From an uncultured Bacilli bacterium (GTDB lineage: Bacteria; Bacillota_I; Bacilli_A; RFN20; CAG-288), in assembly GCA_934725685.1 (NCBI GenBank), contig CAKVBX010000002.1, positions 19,877 through 83,876 of the forward strand: 64,000 nucleotides of DNA, given 5' to 3'. The notes under the pieces are model-generated. The model was not told the DNA's origin and ran no database searches. It was given only the letters and a program-made list of their open reading frames with translations. A program made the position numbers and the translations under genes. This document shows positions 18,210 through 26,400 of the stretch, piece after piece. Position 1 is the first letter of the stretch. Each line of letters begins with the position of its first letter.

Positions 18210-18262
18210 AAGATAAGTATAGCAAACTGGCGACACGGGAGTCCTCTCTTTGTGGTAAAATC
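18117..18262. repeat. 146-bp direct repeat, left copy (target duplication of the IS)
   Basis: Bases 18117-18262 are identical to 20421-20566 (offset 2304). The block contains the first 31 codons of rnhC and the shared rnhC/mutS2 divergent promoter region. This left copy serves rnhC; its copy of the mutS2 promoter now points into the IS. Confidence 0.95.
18216..18224 (-). promoter_or_regulatory. Extended -10 promoter of rnhC
   Basis: Minus strand TGC-TATACT. The hexamer ends 6 nt before the rnhC ATG at 18209, which implies a leaderless transcript. No convincing -35 box is present, as expected for an extended -10 promoter. Confidence 0.65.
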
Positions 18263-18264
18263 CT

Positions 18265-18274
18265 GAGTTTTACA
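18265..18274 (+). repeat. Left terminal inverted repeat core of the IS
   Basis: GAGTTTTACA, with a further TT after one mismatch; complementary to the right end at 20409-20418. Confidence 0.8.
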
Positions 18275-18345
18275 CTTTACCCATAGAAAATGGCGTAAAG
18301 TGAGCGTAAAGTCCAAAGGACAGGAACCAAAAAAGGAAGCGCCCC

Positions 18346-20247
18346 TCAGTCGCTTCCTTTTTTGACTTTTGTCTCTTCTTTCTTTGGGCCCGCATCCACT
18401 CCGAAGATCCTGTTGAGCTTGGACTCCCGGTATCCTTTCCTGTCGAGCGTCAGACGGAAGACCTTCTCCAATGCAGTCAGCGTCCTCGATCCCGTGTATG
18501 CCGACTTGCAGTAGCCCGGCGTAAGTTCGACGACCCTCATGTTCCGCATCGTCCCGATGATTTCTCTTGCTGTAAGGGATGGGCCGTCTCCGCGCTCCCT
18601 GTTCAGAAGCACCTCCATTATCCGGTAGATGGTCAAAGCCGCATAGCAGATTGCGAAATGCGCCTTCAGATGATCCGGAGTGGAAAGGTAGGCGGGCCTC
18701 GACTCGAATTTCGTCTTCATGATTCGGAAGGACTGCTCTATCTTCCATCTCCCCGCGTTGATTTCCAGGATTTCATTCGTGGTCTTGTCGAGCGAAGTGG
18801 CAACACCGTAGAACCCGTGGAACGACTTCTCCTCTTCCGCCACCGAGTCGTTGACGACGACTTCTATCTCGTCGGCGCTCTCGCCGTTTTCCGTGCACGC
18901 CCGTATCTTGAGGAACCTTGCGGCGTCGTTCGGTCCCCGCTTCTTTATGGCCTTGTTCCTTTCGGCCAGCTCCTTTGCGGCTTCAAGCTGTCTTTCGAAT
19001 ATGTTCCTCTGGTAAATGTAGTATTTTGCAGAGAAGGTGACATGTACCGTCTCCTCCATCTTCAGCTTGCCGTCCATCTTGGGGGCGAAGCTCTTCACGC
19101 TGACGGAATGCGTCATCGGAAAGGTCTTGCATATGATGTCATGGGCCAGCATCGCTTCCTCCTCGCCGGTCAGCGCCAGTCCGGCCCTCTTCTTCTCGGC
19201 AGCCGCCCTGAACGATTCCAGCGAAGCCGGGGCTCCGCTGTCGAGGAATGTCCAGTTCATGTCCTTCATCATCAGCCCCAGTTCCTTTCCCTCGAGCTTC
19301 TTCAGTGACTGGGTCACTATGTAGTCCCTGCCTCCGATGGCGTTGAAGGCACGGTTCTCGTATGAGCCCAGGCCGCCGTCGGAGCAGTAGATGAACTTGG
19401 ATGTCCGGTAGTCGGAGAGCATCCTCTTCTCCAACGGGATGACAGTCGTCTGCTCGCTTTTCGACCCGCTTTCGATGCAGTAGGAAATCGGAATGCCGTT
19501 CCTGTCCGTGAAAAGTCCCATCTCCACGATCGGGTTCGGTCTGTGTTCTTTGCTCGGGCCGTATCTGCGGAACCCCCACTGGAGTATGTCGCCGTCATCG
19601 TCGTACTCGTTGTCATCCTGTGTCTCCGTCTCGAAATAGAAGTTCGTGCAGTCGTAGTAAAGCACATCCGTATCGAGTCCGACGGTCCTCTTCGCTCCCT
19701 GGAAGAGGACAGCCTGAAGTTCCTCCGAATTCCTGGACAGGAGGGTGAGGAAGCGGTAGATGTCATGGAGCCCGAAGCTCTTCCCGCCGTAGAACCTTCC
19801 CTTGGCCTCATAGTCCGACTTCTTCGATCCCGGATTGAGCATCCTGCAGACCACGCAGTGCCTGAATATGGCGTCGGCGTCATATTTCGCCTTGGTCTCC
19901 AGCCCCTCTGCGAACTTTCCAAGCCCAAGCCTTTCATAGAGGGCTGATATGTATGCGTATCCTATGTTGCTTGAAGTGTCCTCGGACATGCTGCCCTCTT
20001 CCTTCAGGGGTTCGCCCATGTCCAGGGTGAGGGAGAGTTCCGCGACATCCCGGGCATTCTTCTCGTTGAGCTTGCGGATTTCCTCGAGGACGTAGGCCTC
20101 GGGATCTTCTATGCCCTCCGCCCTCAATTTCGCGTCGGATCCGAAAGAACGGACCGTCCGTGTGGTTTTCCTTCCGTCGGCCGTGACGTAGGATTCGATT
20201 GCGGAATATGATGTCACATTCTTGGAAACGGTCTTGGAAAGTCTCAT
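18346..20247 (-). CDS. IS1634-family DDE transposase
   Basis: This is a 633-residue transposase of the IS4 superfamily, IS1634 group. Visible catalytic landmarks are VLYYDCTNFYFE (first Asp, with the YDCTNFY signature of the family), FIYCSDGGLGSYENR (second Asp) and GRWKIEQSFRIMK (catalytic Glu within the Y-x2-R-x3-E-x6-K region). The frame is intact, so the element could be active. GAGGAGG lies 8 nt before the ATG. Codon use is visibly more G/C-ending than in neighbours. It is oriented the same way as rnhC and opposite to mutS2. Confidence 0.95.
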   Translation of the reverse strand: MRLSKTVSKNVTSYSAIESYVTADGRKTTRTVRSFGSDAKLRAEGIEDPEAYVLEEIRKLNEKNARDVAELSLTLDMGEPLKEEGSMSEDTSSNIGYAYISALYERLGLGKFAEGLETKAKYDADAIFRHCVVCRMLNPGSKKSDYEAKGRFYGGKSFGLHDIYRFLTLLSRNSEELQAVLFQGAKRTVGLDTDVLYYDCTNFYFETETQDDNEYDDDGDILQWGFRRYGPSKEHRPNPIVEMGLFTDRNGIPISYCIESGSKSEQTTVIPLEKRMLSDYRTSKFIYCSDGGLGSYENRAFNAIGGRDYIVTQSLKKLEGKELGLMMKDMNWTFLDSGAPASLESFRAAAEKKRAGLALTGEEEAMLAHDIICKTFPMTHSVSVKSFAPKMDGKLKMEETVHVTFSAKYYIYQRNIFERQLEAAKELAERNKAIKKRGPNDAARFLKIRACTENGESADEIEVVVNDSVAEEEKSFHGFYGVATSLDKTTNEILEINAGRWKIEQSFRIMKTKFESRPAYLSTPDHLKAHFAICYAALTIYRIMEVLLNRERGDGPSLTAREIIGTMRNMRVVELTPGYCKSAYTGSRTLTALEKVFRLTLDRKGYRESKLNRIFGVDAGPKKEETKVKKGSD

Positions 20248-20278
20248 TTTTTCGTGCCTCCTCAGGTCATGTGAACCT

Positions 20279-20304
20279 ATTATATCACTTTACCCCGCTT
20301 TACG
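20279..20304 (-). promoter_or_regulatory. Transposase promoter overlapping GCGTAAAG repeats
   Basis: Minus strand TGA-TATAAT (TATAAT at 20279-20284), an extended -10, preceded by GCGTAAAGCGGGGTAAAGTG where a -35 would lie. The same motif occurs twice at the left end, so transposase binding could both mark the ends and repress its own promoter (inference). Confidence 0.55.
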
Positions 20305-20342
20305 CTAGTAAAATAAAGCAAGAAAAATTAGTCGAAAAAAAT

Positions 20343-20363
20343 CTTATATACAAAGTATATAAG
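20343..20363. repeat. Palindrome inside the right end of the IS
   Basis: CTTATATAC-AAA-GTATATAAG, a perfect 9-bp inverted repeat in the AT-rich region upstream of the transposase promoter. Role unknown. Confidence 0.6.
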
Positions 20364-20396
20364 ACCATGACTTTACTCCGATTTTTACCCTATTTG

Positions 20397-20513
20397 TCAA
20401 GACTCAACTGTAAAACTCCCGGGTAGTTGTTCGTCGGTAATCTCTTTGGCCTGATAGAAGTTTCTGATTTCTTCCGCCTTGGCTCTGTCAGTTTTGATTT
20501 TAGCGTAATACAT
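20397..20513 (-). pseudogene. Orphan 5' fragment of rnhC created by the target duplication
   Basis: The right repeat copies the rnhC promoter and first 31 codons. Translation from the ATG at 20511-20513 would run into the IS end, adding GSFTVES, then stop at 20397, giving a 38-residue truncated peptide from an intact promoter. Confidence 0.8.
20409..20418 (-). repeat. Right terminal inverted repeat core of the IS
   Basis: TGTAAAACTC on the plus strand, complementary to the left core GAGTTTTACA. Confidence 0.8.
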
Positions 20514-20566
20514 AAGATAAGTATAGCAAACTGGCGACACGGGAGTCCTCTCTTTGTGGTAAAATC
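20421..20566. repeat. 146-bp direct repeat, right copy (target duplication of the IS)
   Basis: Identical to 18117-18262. This copy supplies the promoter for mutS2 and carries the rnhC 5' fragment. Confidence 0.95.
20557..20565 (+). promoter_or_regulatory. Extended -10 promoter of mutS2
   Basis: TGG-TAAAAT, with the hexamer ending 7 nt before the mutS2 ATG at 20573 and no Shine-Dalgarno sequence. It therefore looks leaderless, like rnhC on the other side. A duplicate of this box is at 18253-18261. Confidence 0.6.
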
Positions 20567-20572
20567 TTGCGT

Positions 20573-22918
20573 ATGAAAGACAATATTCTCGATAACGAAA
20601 TCAACCAGGTCATCCAACAGCTGAAATCCTATTTTTCCTTGGATGGACTCAAAAATTCCTTTAATTATGAGGACTATGCCGCAAAAGATGCCGTTGAACT
20701 CGAGACTTCCCACGAATATCTCGAGGAATTCTCCCGCTTCCTTTCTCAGGGGCACCAAATTACGATTCCTTCCCTCCTGGATATGGACCCTCTTTTTGCT
20801 TCGCTCGATAAAGGTTCGGTTCTTTCCGCCCCGGAGCTTTACAATATCGGTGACCTTTTGAGTGCGAGCCAGTATCTTTATGACATGTTTTACGATCACA
20901 AGGAGTTCTATCATCTCAACGATGATGCCCTCGATCTTAATCCGCTTATCGCACTCAAACGAGACCTCGTCACTTCCATCGAACAGGATATGACGGTTTC
21001 CGACAATGCCTCTTCGAAACTGAAAGAGGTGAGAGGAGAACTGCGGAGTGTCGAACGTTCTCTGACCAACATTATGAACACGTACCGCAATCGGTACTCT
21101 CAGTATCTTTCCACCGATGTGGTTTCATTCAAAGGCGGACAGGAAGCTCTGCCAATCAAACTCTCCTGCAAAGGTTCGGTAAAAGGAGCTGTCGTTTCCT
21201 ATTCCGCAACCGGGGAGACCGTCTTCATGGTTCCCTATGAAGTCATTGACTTACGAAACCATCTGAGCTCCCTCAAACAGGAAGAAGCAACGGAAGTCAT
21301 GAAAGTCCTGACGGACCTTTCCCTCAAGTGTGCTAAGCAGCTCTCCTATCTGAAGAAGGATTATTCCATTCTTCTCACATTCGATCGGTATCTTGGCAGT
21401 GTCCGTTACGGAAATTCCTTCAATGGAACCATTGCGGAACTCTCCGAGAAGAACCTGGCTCTCGATGCCTTTTTCCATCCTTTGCTGAAGGCACAGAAGA
21501 TTATCGTCAACTCTCTTGAACTCGGTGGAAGTGAACCACTTGCCTTACTCATCACCGGTCCGAATGCGGGAGGTAAATCCATTCTCATCAAAGCGGTCGC
21601 TCTTTCGGTCTGCATGGATAAACTCGGTCTCATGGTTCCTTCCCACAAGGAAGCGAAGATTCCCTTCGTCGACCATGTCTTCTTCCTCGGCGGCGATAAT
21701 CAGTCCGTCATGGACAATCTTTCCACGTTCTCCTCTCACCTTCTCGGAATCAAGGAAATCACGGAAGAAGCCACTGAGAAATCACTCGTCATCATTGATG
21801 AAGTCGGAGAAGGTACCTCTCCGAAGGATGGCGAAGCTATCGGTGTTGCCATTCTAAAATATTTCGAAAGAGTCGGATGCCTTACTCTGCTTACATCCCA
21901 TTTTGACGGCATGAAAATATACGCTGCGGATGATAAGCTTGCACTCACTGGAGCGATGGAGTTCGATAACAATACCCTCAAGCCAACATACCGCCTTCTT
22001 CTCCATACCACAGGAAAATCCTACGGTATCCTTTTGGCCCGCCAGATGGGTCTTAAAGAGGAAATTCTTCAGGATGCCATCGCCTTCGAAAAGGAACGGA
22101 GCAACCGCGATACGGACAGCCTGATGGAGAAACTTACCGAACAGGTCTCCATTAATCAGAAGAAAGAACGCGAGCTCGAGAACAGGAAGAAAGATCTCGA
22201 TAAGCTTCTCGAAAAGAGACAGAAGGCCATTGATGCACTCAACGAAGAGAAAAATCAGATCAAGATGAAGGCGGAAAGTAAAATCGAACGCCTTGTCGAT
22301 CAGCGTATTCAGGAAATCAACAAAATCTGGGAAAGTAAACAGGGGAAAGGCGACCTTTCCTATTCTCAGATTTCCCAGGCCAAGGGAGAACTGAAGCGAA
22401 TCAAAGAGGAAAAGGAACCTTCTCTTGCCATCAATACCAAGCAGATTGTCCTTGCGGACCTCAAGGTCGGAGAGAAGGTCGAAGATGAAGACGGAAGAAC
22501 CGGTGTCGTACTCGAGGTGAAGAAGAATGAAGTCATCCTCGATATGGACGGACTCCGCATACGCAGAAATCTTGCCGGTCTGAAACGTGCTCCGCTGACT
22601 GCCAAGGATGTCAAAGTTAAAAAGACCGTCTATGCTCCAATCGACAGCGCCATTCTCAATCTCGGCCCCTCCCAGGGAATTGAAGTCAATTTGATTGGCC
22701 TCCATGTCGATGAGGCGATGAGAAAAGTCGTCTCGTTCCTTGATTCGGCCAGAATCCATCATTTCACCACGGTGAGAATCATCCACGGTGCCGGTACTTT
22801 CGCTCTGAAGAATGCTGTGTGGAAATACTTAGCCAATCATAAAGAATTCATCAAGGAATACCGCCTCGGCGGAGAAGGAGAAGGAGGACTCGGTGCCACC
22901 GTTGTCTATCTGAAATGA
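20573..22918 (+). CDS. mutS2: MutS2 ATPase/Smr endonuclease
   Basis: This 781-residue MutS2 acts on recombination intermediates and, in Bacillus, on collided ribosomes. It has the MutS core and clamp, the ATPase with Walker A GPNAGGKS (from residue 329) and Walker B region IIDEVGEGTSP, a long charged coiled coil (about 510-610), and a C-terminal Smr domain from about 700, with LIGLHVDEA in place of the usual LDLHG and RIIHGAGTFALKNAVWKYL. The start at 20573 is preferred over the TTG two codons upstream. It overlaps uvrC by 4 nt. Its promoter is inside the IS-flanking repeat. Confidence 0.95.
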   Translation: MKDNILDNEINQVIQQLKSYFSLDGLKNSFNYEDYAAKDAVELETSHEYLEEFSRFLSQGHQITIPSLLDMDPLFASLDKGSVLSAPELYNIGDLLSASQYLYDMFYDHKEFYHLNDDALDLNPLIALKRDLVTSIEQDMTVSDNASSKLKEVRGELRSVERSLTNIMNTYRNRYSQYLSTDVVSFKGGQEALPIKLSCKGSVKGAVVSYSATGETVFMVPYEVIDLRNHLSSLKQEEATEVMKVLTDLSLKCAKQLSYLKKDYSILLTFDRYLGSVRYGNSFNGTIAELSEKNLALDAFFHPLLKAQKIIVNSLELGGSEPLALLITGPNAGGKSILIKAVALSVCMDKLGLMVPSHKEAKIPFVDHVFFLGGDNQSVMDNLSTFSSHLLGIKEITEEATEKSLVIIDEVGEGTSPKDGEAIGVAILKYFERVGCLTLLTSHFDGMKIYAADDKLALTGAMEFDNNTLKPTYRLLLHTTGKSYGILLARQMGLKEEILQDAIAFEKERSNRDTDSLMEKLTEQVSINQKKERELENRKKDLDKLLEKRQKAIDALNEEKNQIKMKAESKIERLVDQRIQEINKIWESKQGKGDLSYSQISQAKGELKRIKEEKEPSLAINTKQIVLADLKVGEKVEDEDGRTGVVLEVKKNEVILDMDGLRIRRNLAGLKRAPLTAKDVKVKKTVYAPIDSAILNLGPSQGIEVNLIGLHVDEAMRKVVSFLDSARIHHFTTVRIIHGAGTFALKNAVWKYLANHKEFIKEYRLGGEGEGGLGATVVYLK

Positions 22919-24720
22919 GTTATCTCGATTATCCTGTTCTGAAACAGAAAATCTCTCTTTTACCCGATAAGCCTGGTTCCTACCAGATGAAAGATGGGCA
23001 TGGAACCATCATCTATGTCGGGAAAGCCAAATCGCTTCTGAAACGTGTGAAGCAATATTTTACGCGTCCACAACTCGGTAAAGTGGCGAGAATGGTAGAG
23101 GAAATCCGGGACTTCGACATCATTGAAACCAATTCTGAAAAAGAGGCTTTGCTTCTTGAAATCTCACTGATTCATAAATACTATCCGAAATATAACATCA
23201 TGCTGATGGACGGGAAGATGTATCCGTTCATTGCCCTCAAGAAAAAAGAGGATCCCTACTTGAAAATCACCCGCTCCGACAAGGAGAAAGGATATTATTA
23301 TTTCGGCCCTTTTCCCAACTCTTCTCAGGCCTATAAGATGATCGATCTTCTCAATAAGATCTACCCGCTCAGAAAGTGCAGGAACATTCCTTCTAAGCCC
23401 TGTCTCTATTATCACATGGGACAGTGCCTCGCTCCCTGTATCCACAAGATTGAACAGAAGGAGTATCAGGATATGGTCAGTTCCATCACGGCATTCCTCA
23501 ACGGAGATACCAGTGCCGTCCTATCCGAGCTGAAGGAGAAGATGAATTCCTATGCGGAAAAGATGGAATATGAACGGGCGGGAGAATATAAGAAACTCAT
23601 CGATACCGTCAAAGGAATCACCTCCTCCCAGAAAATCATCTTTCAGGACCATGTCTCCCGGGACATTGTCGGTTATTCCGTGAGAGAGGGATATCTCTGC
23701 GTCGTTTTCCTTCTCTATCGAAAAGGAGTGCTTTTAGGCAAGAACTATTACGTCGAGGAACTTGAGGATGAAATCGATGATTTCCTCGAGAATATCATCC
23801 TTCAGTTTTACGAAAAGCATCAGGACCATCCGAAGGAACTCATCGTTCCGAGCGAGACTATCGCTCCTGTCCTAGAGGAGTCTCTCGGCTTCCGTGTCCT
23901 ATCCCCGAGTAAGGGTAAGAAACACGATCTGATTGCTTTGGCCTTGGAGAACTCCAAGCAGATGCTCGACCAGCACTTCCAGACGGCGAGACTCGAAGAC
24001 GATGTCCTGTCCCTTCTTGAGGAACTTAAGGAAAAACTCGGTCTCGAGAAGACACCGCTCGATATTGAACTCTACGATAACTCCCATATCCAGGGATATG
24101 ATCCTGTCGGGGCCATGGTGAAATACATCAATGGAGAAAAGGCACCGAATCAGTATCGGAAATACAAAATCACCCAACCTAATCCGCAGGACGATCTCGC
24201 TTCCATGCGGGAAGTCCTCACCCGCCGTTTCATCAGGCTGAAGGAAGAGAACGCCAAGCTTCCGGACCTCATCATTCTCGATGGCGGCTTCACCCAGTGT
24301 GAGGTCGGGCTGGAGGTCAAGCAGGAAATCGGTCTCGATATTCCGTTGGCCGGACTTCAGAAGAACGATAAGCATGAGACGGATTCCCTCATCAATGCGG
24401 ACACCGGAGAAGTGATTCCCTTAGCGCGCAATACACCGCTATTTTTCCTTCTGATGCGGATGCAGGACGAAATCCATCGCTTCGCCATCACCTATCACCG
24501 CGGCAAACGTGCCAAGTCCGTCTTTCGCACCATCTATGACGATATCTCTGGTATCGGAGAAAAGCGGAAGAAGAAGCTCCTCGAGCTTTATCCGACTTAT
24601 GAATCCCTGCAGGGGGTCTCGAAGGAAGAACTGATGCAGATTGTTCCCGAAAGCAGTGCCGAAAGCATCTTGAAGAAACGGGATGAATATCAGCTCACAT
24701 CCGAGACAATGAAGAAATAG
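22915..24720 (+). CDS. uvrC: UvrABC excinuclease subunit C
   Basis: This 601-residue subunit makes both incisions in nucleotide excision repair. A GIY-YIG nuclease domain lies at the N-terminus (PGSYQMKDGHGTIIYVGKAK, residues about 20-40), followed by a UVR motif around 200-235, the RNase H-like 5' nuclease domain (DNSHIQGYDPVGAMV, ILDGGFTQ) and C-terminal helix-hairpin-helix motifs (ISGIGEKRKKKLLELY). Length is normal. The ATGA overlap with mutS2 indicates an operon; a membrane-protein gene follows 10 nt later. Confidence 0.96.
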   Translation: MSYLDYPVLKQKISLLPDKPGSYQMKDGHGTIIYVGKAKSLLKRVKQYFTRPQLGKVARMVEEIRDFDIIETNSEKEALLLEISLIHKYYPKYNIMLMDGKMYPFIALKKKEDPYLKITRSDKEKGYYYFGPFPNSSQAYKMIDLLNKIYPLRKCRNIPSKPCLYYHMGQCLAPCIHKIEQKEYQDMVSSITAFLNGDTSAVLSELKEKMNSYAEKMEYERAGEYKKLIDTVKGITSSQKIIFQDHVSRDIVGYSVREGYLCVVFLLYRKGVLLGKNYYVEELEDEIDDFLENIILQFYEKHQDHPKELIVPSETIAPVLEESLGFRVLSPSKGKKHDLIALALENSKQMLDQHFQTARLEDDVLSLLEELKEKLGLEKTPLDIELYDNSHIQGYDPVGAMVKYINGEKAPNQYRKYKITQPNPQDDLASMREVLTRRFIRLKEENAKLPDLIILDGGFTQCEVGLEVKQEIGLDIPLAGLQKNDKHETDSLINADTGEVIPLARNTPLFFLLMRMQDEIHRFAITYHRGKRAKSVFRTIYDDISGIGEKRKKKLLELYPTYESLQGVSKEELMQIVPESSAESILKKRDEYQLTSETMKK

Positions 24721-24730
24721 GAGGTCCATT

Positions 24731-25393
24731 ATGAAGAAACTGACATTGGTCGAACGTATTCCGGCTTTATTATTGCTTGTTCTTGCTATTCTCTTTGTTT
24801 TTATGGCCATGCCGCCATCTCAGTATCATCTGTTTTCTTCTCTTTATGAGATTATAGAGGGGGATCCTTTTTTCGGTTCGAACTATTATCTGACCATGGG
24901 GAGTCTCTTTACGATTTTCATCGTGCTGTTCCTTTCCGGATTGCTGCTTCTTGTTCTGATTTCTTTCTTCTTCGACAATCTTTTCAGCTATCACACGGTC
25001 CACAAATTCATCTATGTGTTTCTGCTTCCGGAAATGGCTGCTCAGATCGGTGCATTCGTCATGCTGATTCATACGAAAAATACAGCCCATGATTATTTCA
25101 GTGTTTTCAATATTCTATCCCTGGTATTGAACCTATTCATTTTTGTCTCCTATATTGTGACTGAAATCCTATTTGTCCGTAAACCATACCAGAAACTGAA
25201 ACAGGAATTCAGTGCCACGCCGGATAGAAAAGAAGAAGTATCCTCGATGTCGGAAGAAAAGGAAAGCAATCCGAAGGAAGATGCCCAAAAGGAAATGCTC
25301 CGCATGGTGACGACCCTTCTCGATGAGAAGAAGATCACAAAAGAAGAAGCGGACCGAATGATTGAACGAATCTATACGGATAAGGAGGAATGA
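24731..25393 (+). CDS. Four-span membrane protein with SHOCT-like tail
   Basis: This is a 220-residue membrane protein with four hydrophobic segments (residues about 11-28, 55-85, 95-115 and 122-145), then an acidic Ser/Glu/Lys linker and a C-terminal helix pair MVTTLLDEKKITKEEADRMI that resembles the SHOCT motif seen at the ends of many small membrane proteins. AGGAGG precedes the ATG. It is the last gene after uvrC and I do not recognise a functional family. A second SHOCT-like small membrane protein lies at 25897. Confidence 0.7.
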   Translation: MKKLTLVERIPALLLLVLAILFVFMAMPPSQYHLFSSLYEIIEGDPFFGSNYYLTMGSLFTIFIVLFLSGLLLLVLISFFFDNLFSYHTVHKFIYVFLLPEMAAQIGAFVMLIHTKNTAHDYFSVFNILSLVLNLFIFVSYIVTEILFVRKPYQKLKQEFSATPDRKEEVSSMSEEKESNPKEDAQKEMLRMVTTLLDEKKITKEEADRMIERIYTDKEE

Positions 25394-25429
25394 ATTGTTT
25401 CCCCAGGGGAAGACTTCTAAAATTACCCC

Positions 25430-25458
25430 TTGAAAACCAAGAAGCGAAAGACTATAAT
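25430..25458 (+). promoter_or_regulatory. Promoter of tRNA-Pro
   Basis: TTGAAA (25430-25435), a 17-nt spacer and TATAAT (25453-25458). Confidence 0.85.
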
Positions 25459-25490
25459 TTTAAGGCTTATGGGTAACGCCCGTAGGTGTT

Positions 25491-25567
25491 CGGGACATAG
25501 CGCAGCTTGGTAGCGCACTTCCTTGGGGTGGAAGGGGTCATGAGTTCAAATCTCATTGTTCCGACCA
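25491..25567 (+). tRNA. tRNA-Pro, anticodon GGG
   Basis: Acceptor CGGGACA/TGTTCCG with encoded CCA, D-arm GCGC-AGCTTGGTA-GCGC, anticodon arm CTTCC-TTGGGGT-GGAAG (anticodon GGG, reading CCU/CCC) and T-arm ATGAG-TTCAAAT-CTCAT. The C1 at the first acceptor position is the usual bacterial tRNA-Pro mark. Confidence 0.95.
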
Positions 25568-25578
25568 TTATGTTCATG

Positions 25579-25604
25579 AAAGCTCTCTTTGGAGGGCTTT
25601 TTTG
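25579..25604 (+). terminator. Terminator of tRNA-Pro
   Basis: AAAGCTCTC-TTTG-GAGGGCTTT hairpin followed by T residues. Confidence 0.8.
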
Positions 25605-25896
25605 CTTGTCTTTTTTTCGATGGTGGTCGCTGATTTCCTTGGTATGACCATTTCGTTTTAGGAGTGGATGATACCATAAAAAGACGCAATATCTTCTTTT
25701 TCGAAAAGAGGATTGAAAGAAGAATGTTTTGTGATTTCTCTTGCAAGAAAAGGATATTTCTAAGGCAAGAAATGATATACTTTCCGTAGAAAAAAGAAAG
25801 AAAGATACACTCTTATGGCAAAACGGAAAATTTGAGTTAGCAGGAGATTCGTTGATGAGAAGGAATTTGGAATTACTGTGACGGGGGATAAGTGAC
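25605..25896. other. Non-coding stretch with a possible promoter
   Basis: No convincing gene. An extended -10-like box, TGATATACT, occurs near 25773-25781 and is followed by a six-codon open frame MAKRKI at 25815. It probably forms the leader of the small membrane protein at 25897. Confidence 0.4.
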
Positions 25897-26271
25897 ATGA
25901 CAGTTAGAATGCTCGAAATCAAACTCCTGGTCATAATTGTCAGCGTTGTCTTAGGAATTGCAGGTCTTATTGCATTCTGCTTTTGGATATACTTCATCTA
26001 TATGTGGATGAACAATATTCGTGGTGATCAAGATGTGAAGACAAGGTCTCTCTATGAGATAATGAAAAAATACAATGGAGTCGATGTATTCAAGGAACCC
26101 TGTGATGCTTCTGGCAACAAAGCGGAATACCGGGCTAAAAATGATGATGAAAAGAGTGGTGTGGTATTCGCCACGCCGGGTCCCCGGAAGAGAAGCTGTC
26201 CGAGGACGAGATTAGACTCATCTGCGAATACAGAAGGCAAAACGAAGAAAAGTAGTGACTGCGGGAACTAG
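25897..26271 (+). CDS. Small membrane protein with SHOCT-like end, probably frameshifted
   Basis: The open frame codes 124 residues. The first 50 look real: one membrane span (LLVIIVSVVLGIAGLIAFCF) and an amphipathic stretch RSLYEIMKKYNGVDVF. After the C4 tract at 26182-26185 the frame becomes basic and unlike a protein (RKRSCPRTRLDSS). In the neighbouring frame the same bases read EEKLSEDEIRLICEYRRQ and stop at 26253-26255, a good SHOCT-type helix. A one-base deletion near 26185 is the simplest reading. It could be a real mutation or a sequence error. GGGGG lies upstream of the ATG. Confidence 0.5.
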   Translation: MTVRMLEIKLLVIIVSVVLGIAGLIAFCFWIYFIYMWMNNIRGDQDVKTRSLYEIMKKYNGVDVFKEPCDASGNKAEYRAKNDDEKSGVVFATPGPRKRSCPRTRLDSSANTEGKTKKSSDCGN

Positions 26272-26400
26272 AGGGGTTCACTACAAAAAGGGCGGCTTTC
26301 GTTTTACCTCAGAAAAACAGGGGTGGGGGTCATTTGTTATGTATCCAATTTTCAATGTGTCCTTGACAAAGGGTACATATCATCTGGCAGCCTGTCTGAC

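Larger units (their letters stand above)
18263..20420 (-). mobile_element. IS1634-family insertion sequence (about 2.16 kb)
   Basis: The element lies between the two 146-bp repeats. Its ends carry imperfect inverted repeats with a perfect 10-bp core GAGTTTTACA. Subterminal GCGTAAAG-type motifs occur near both ends (18293-18311 and 20285-20304), likely transposase-binding sites. It holds one transposase gene of markedly higher G+C and different codon use from the host genes, which suggests recent arrival. It separates rnhC from mutS2. Long, variable-length target duplications are a reported peculiarity of IS1634 from Mycoplasma mycoides, and the 146-bp repeat fits that behaviour. Confidence 0.92.
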
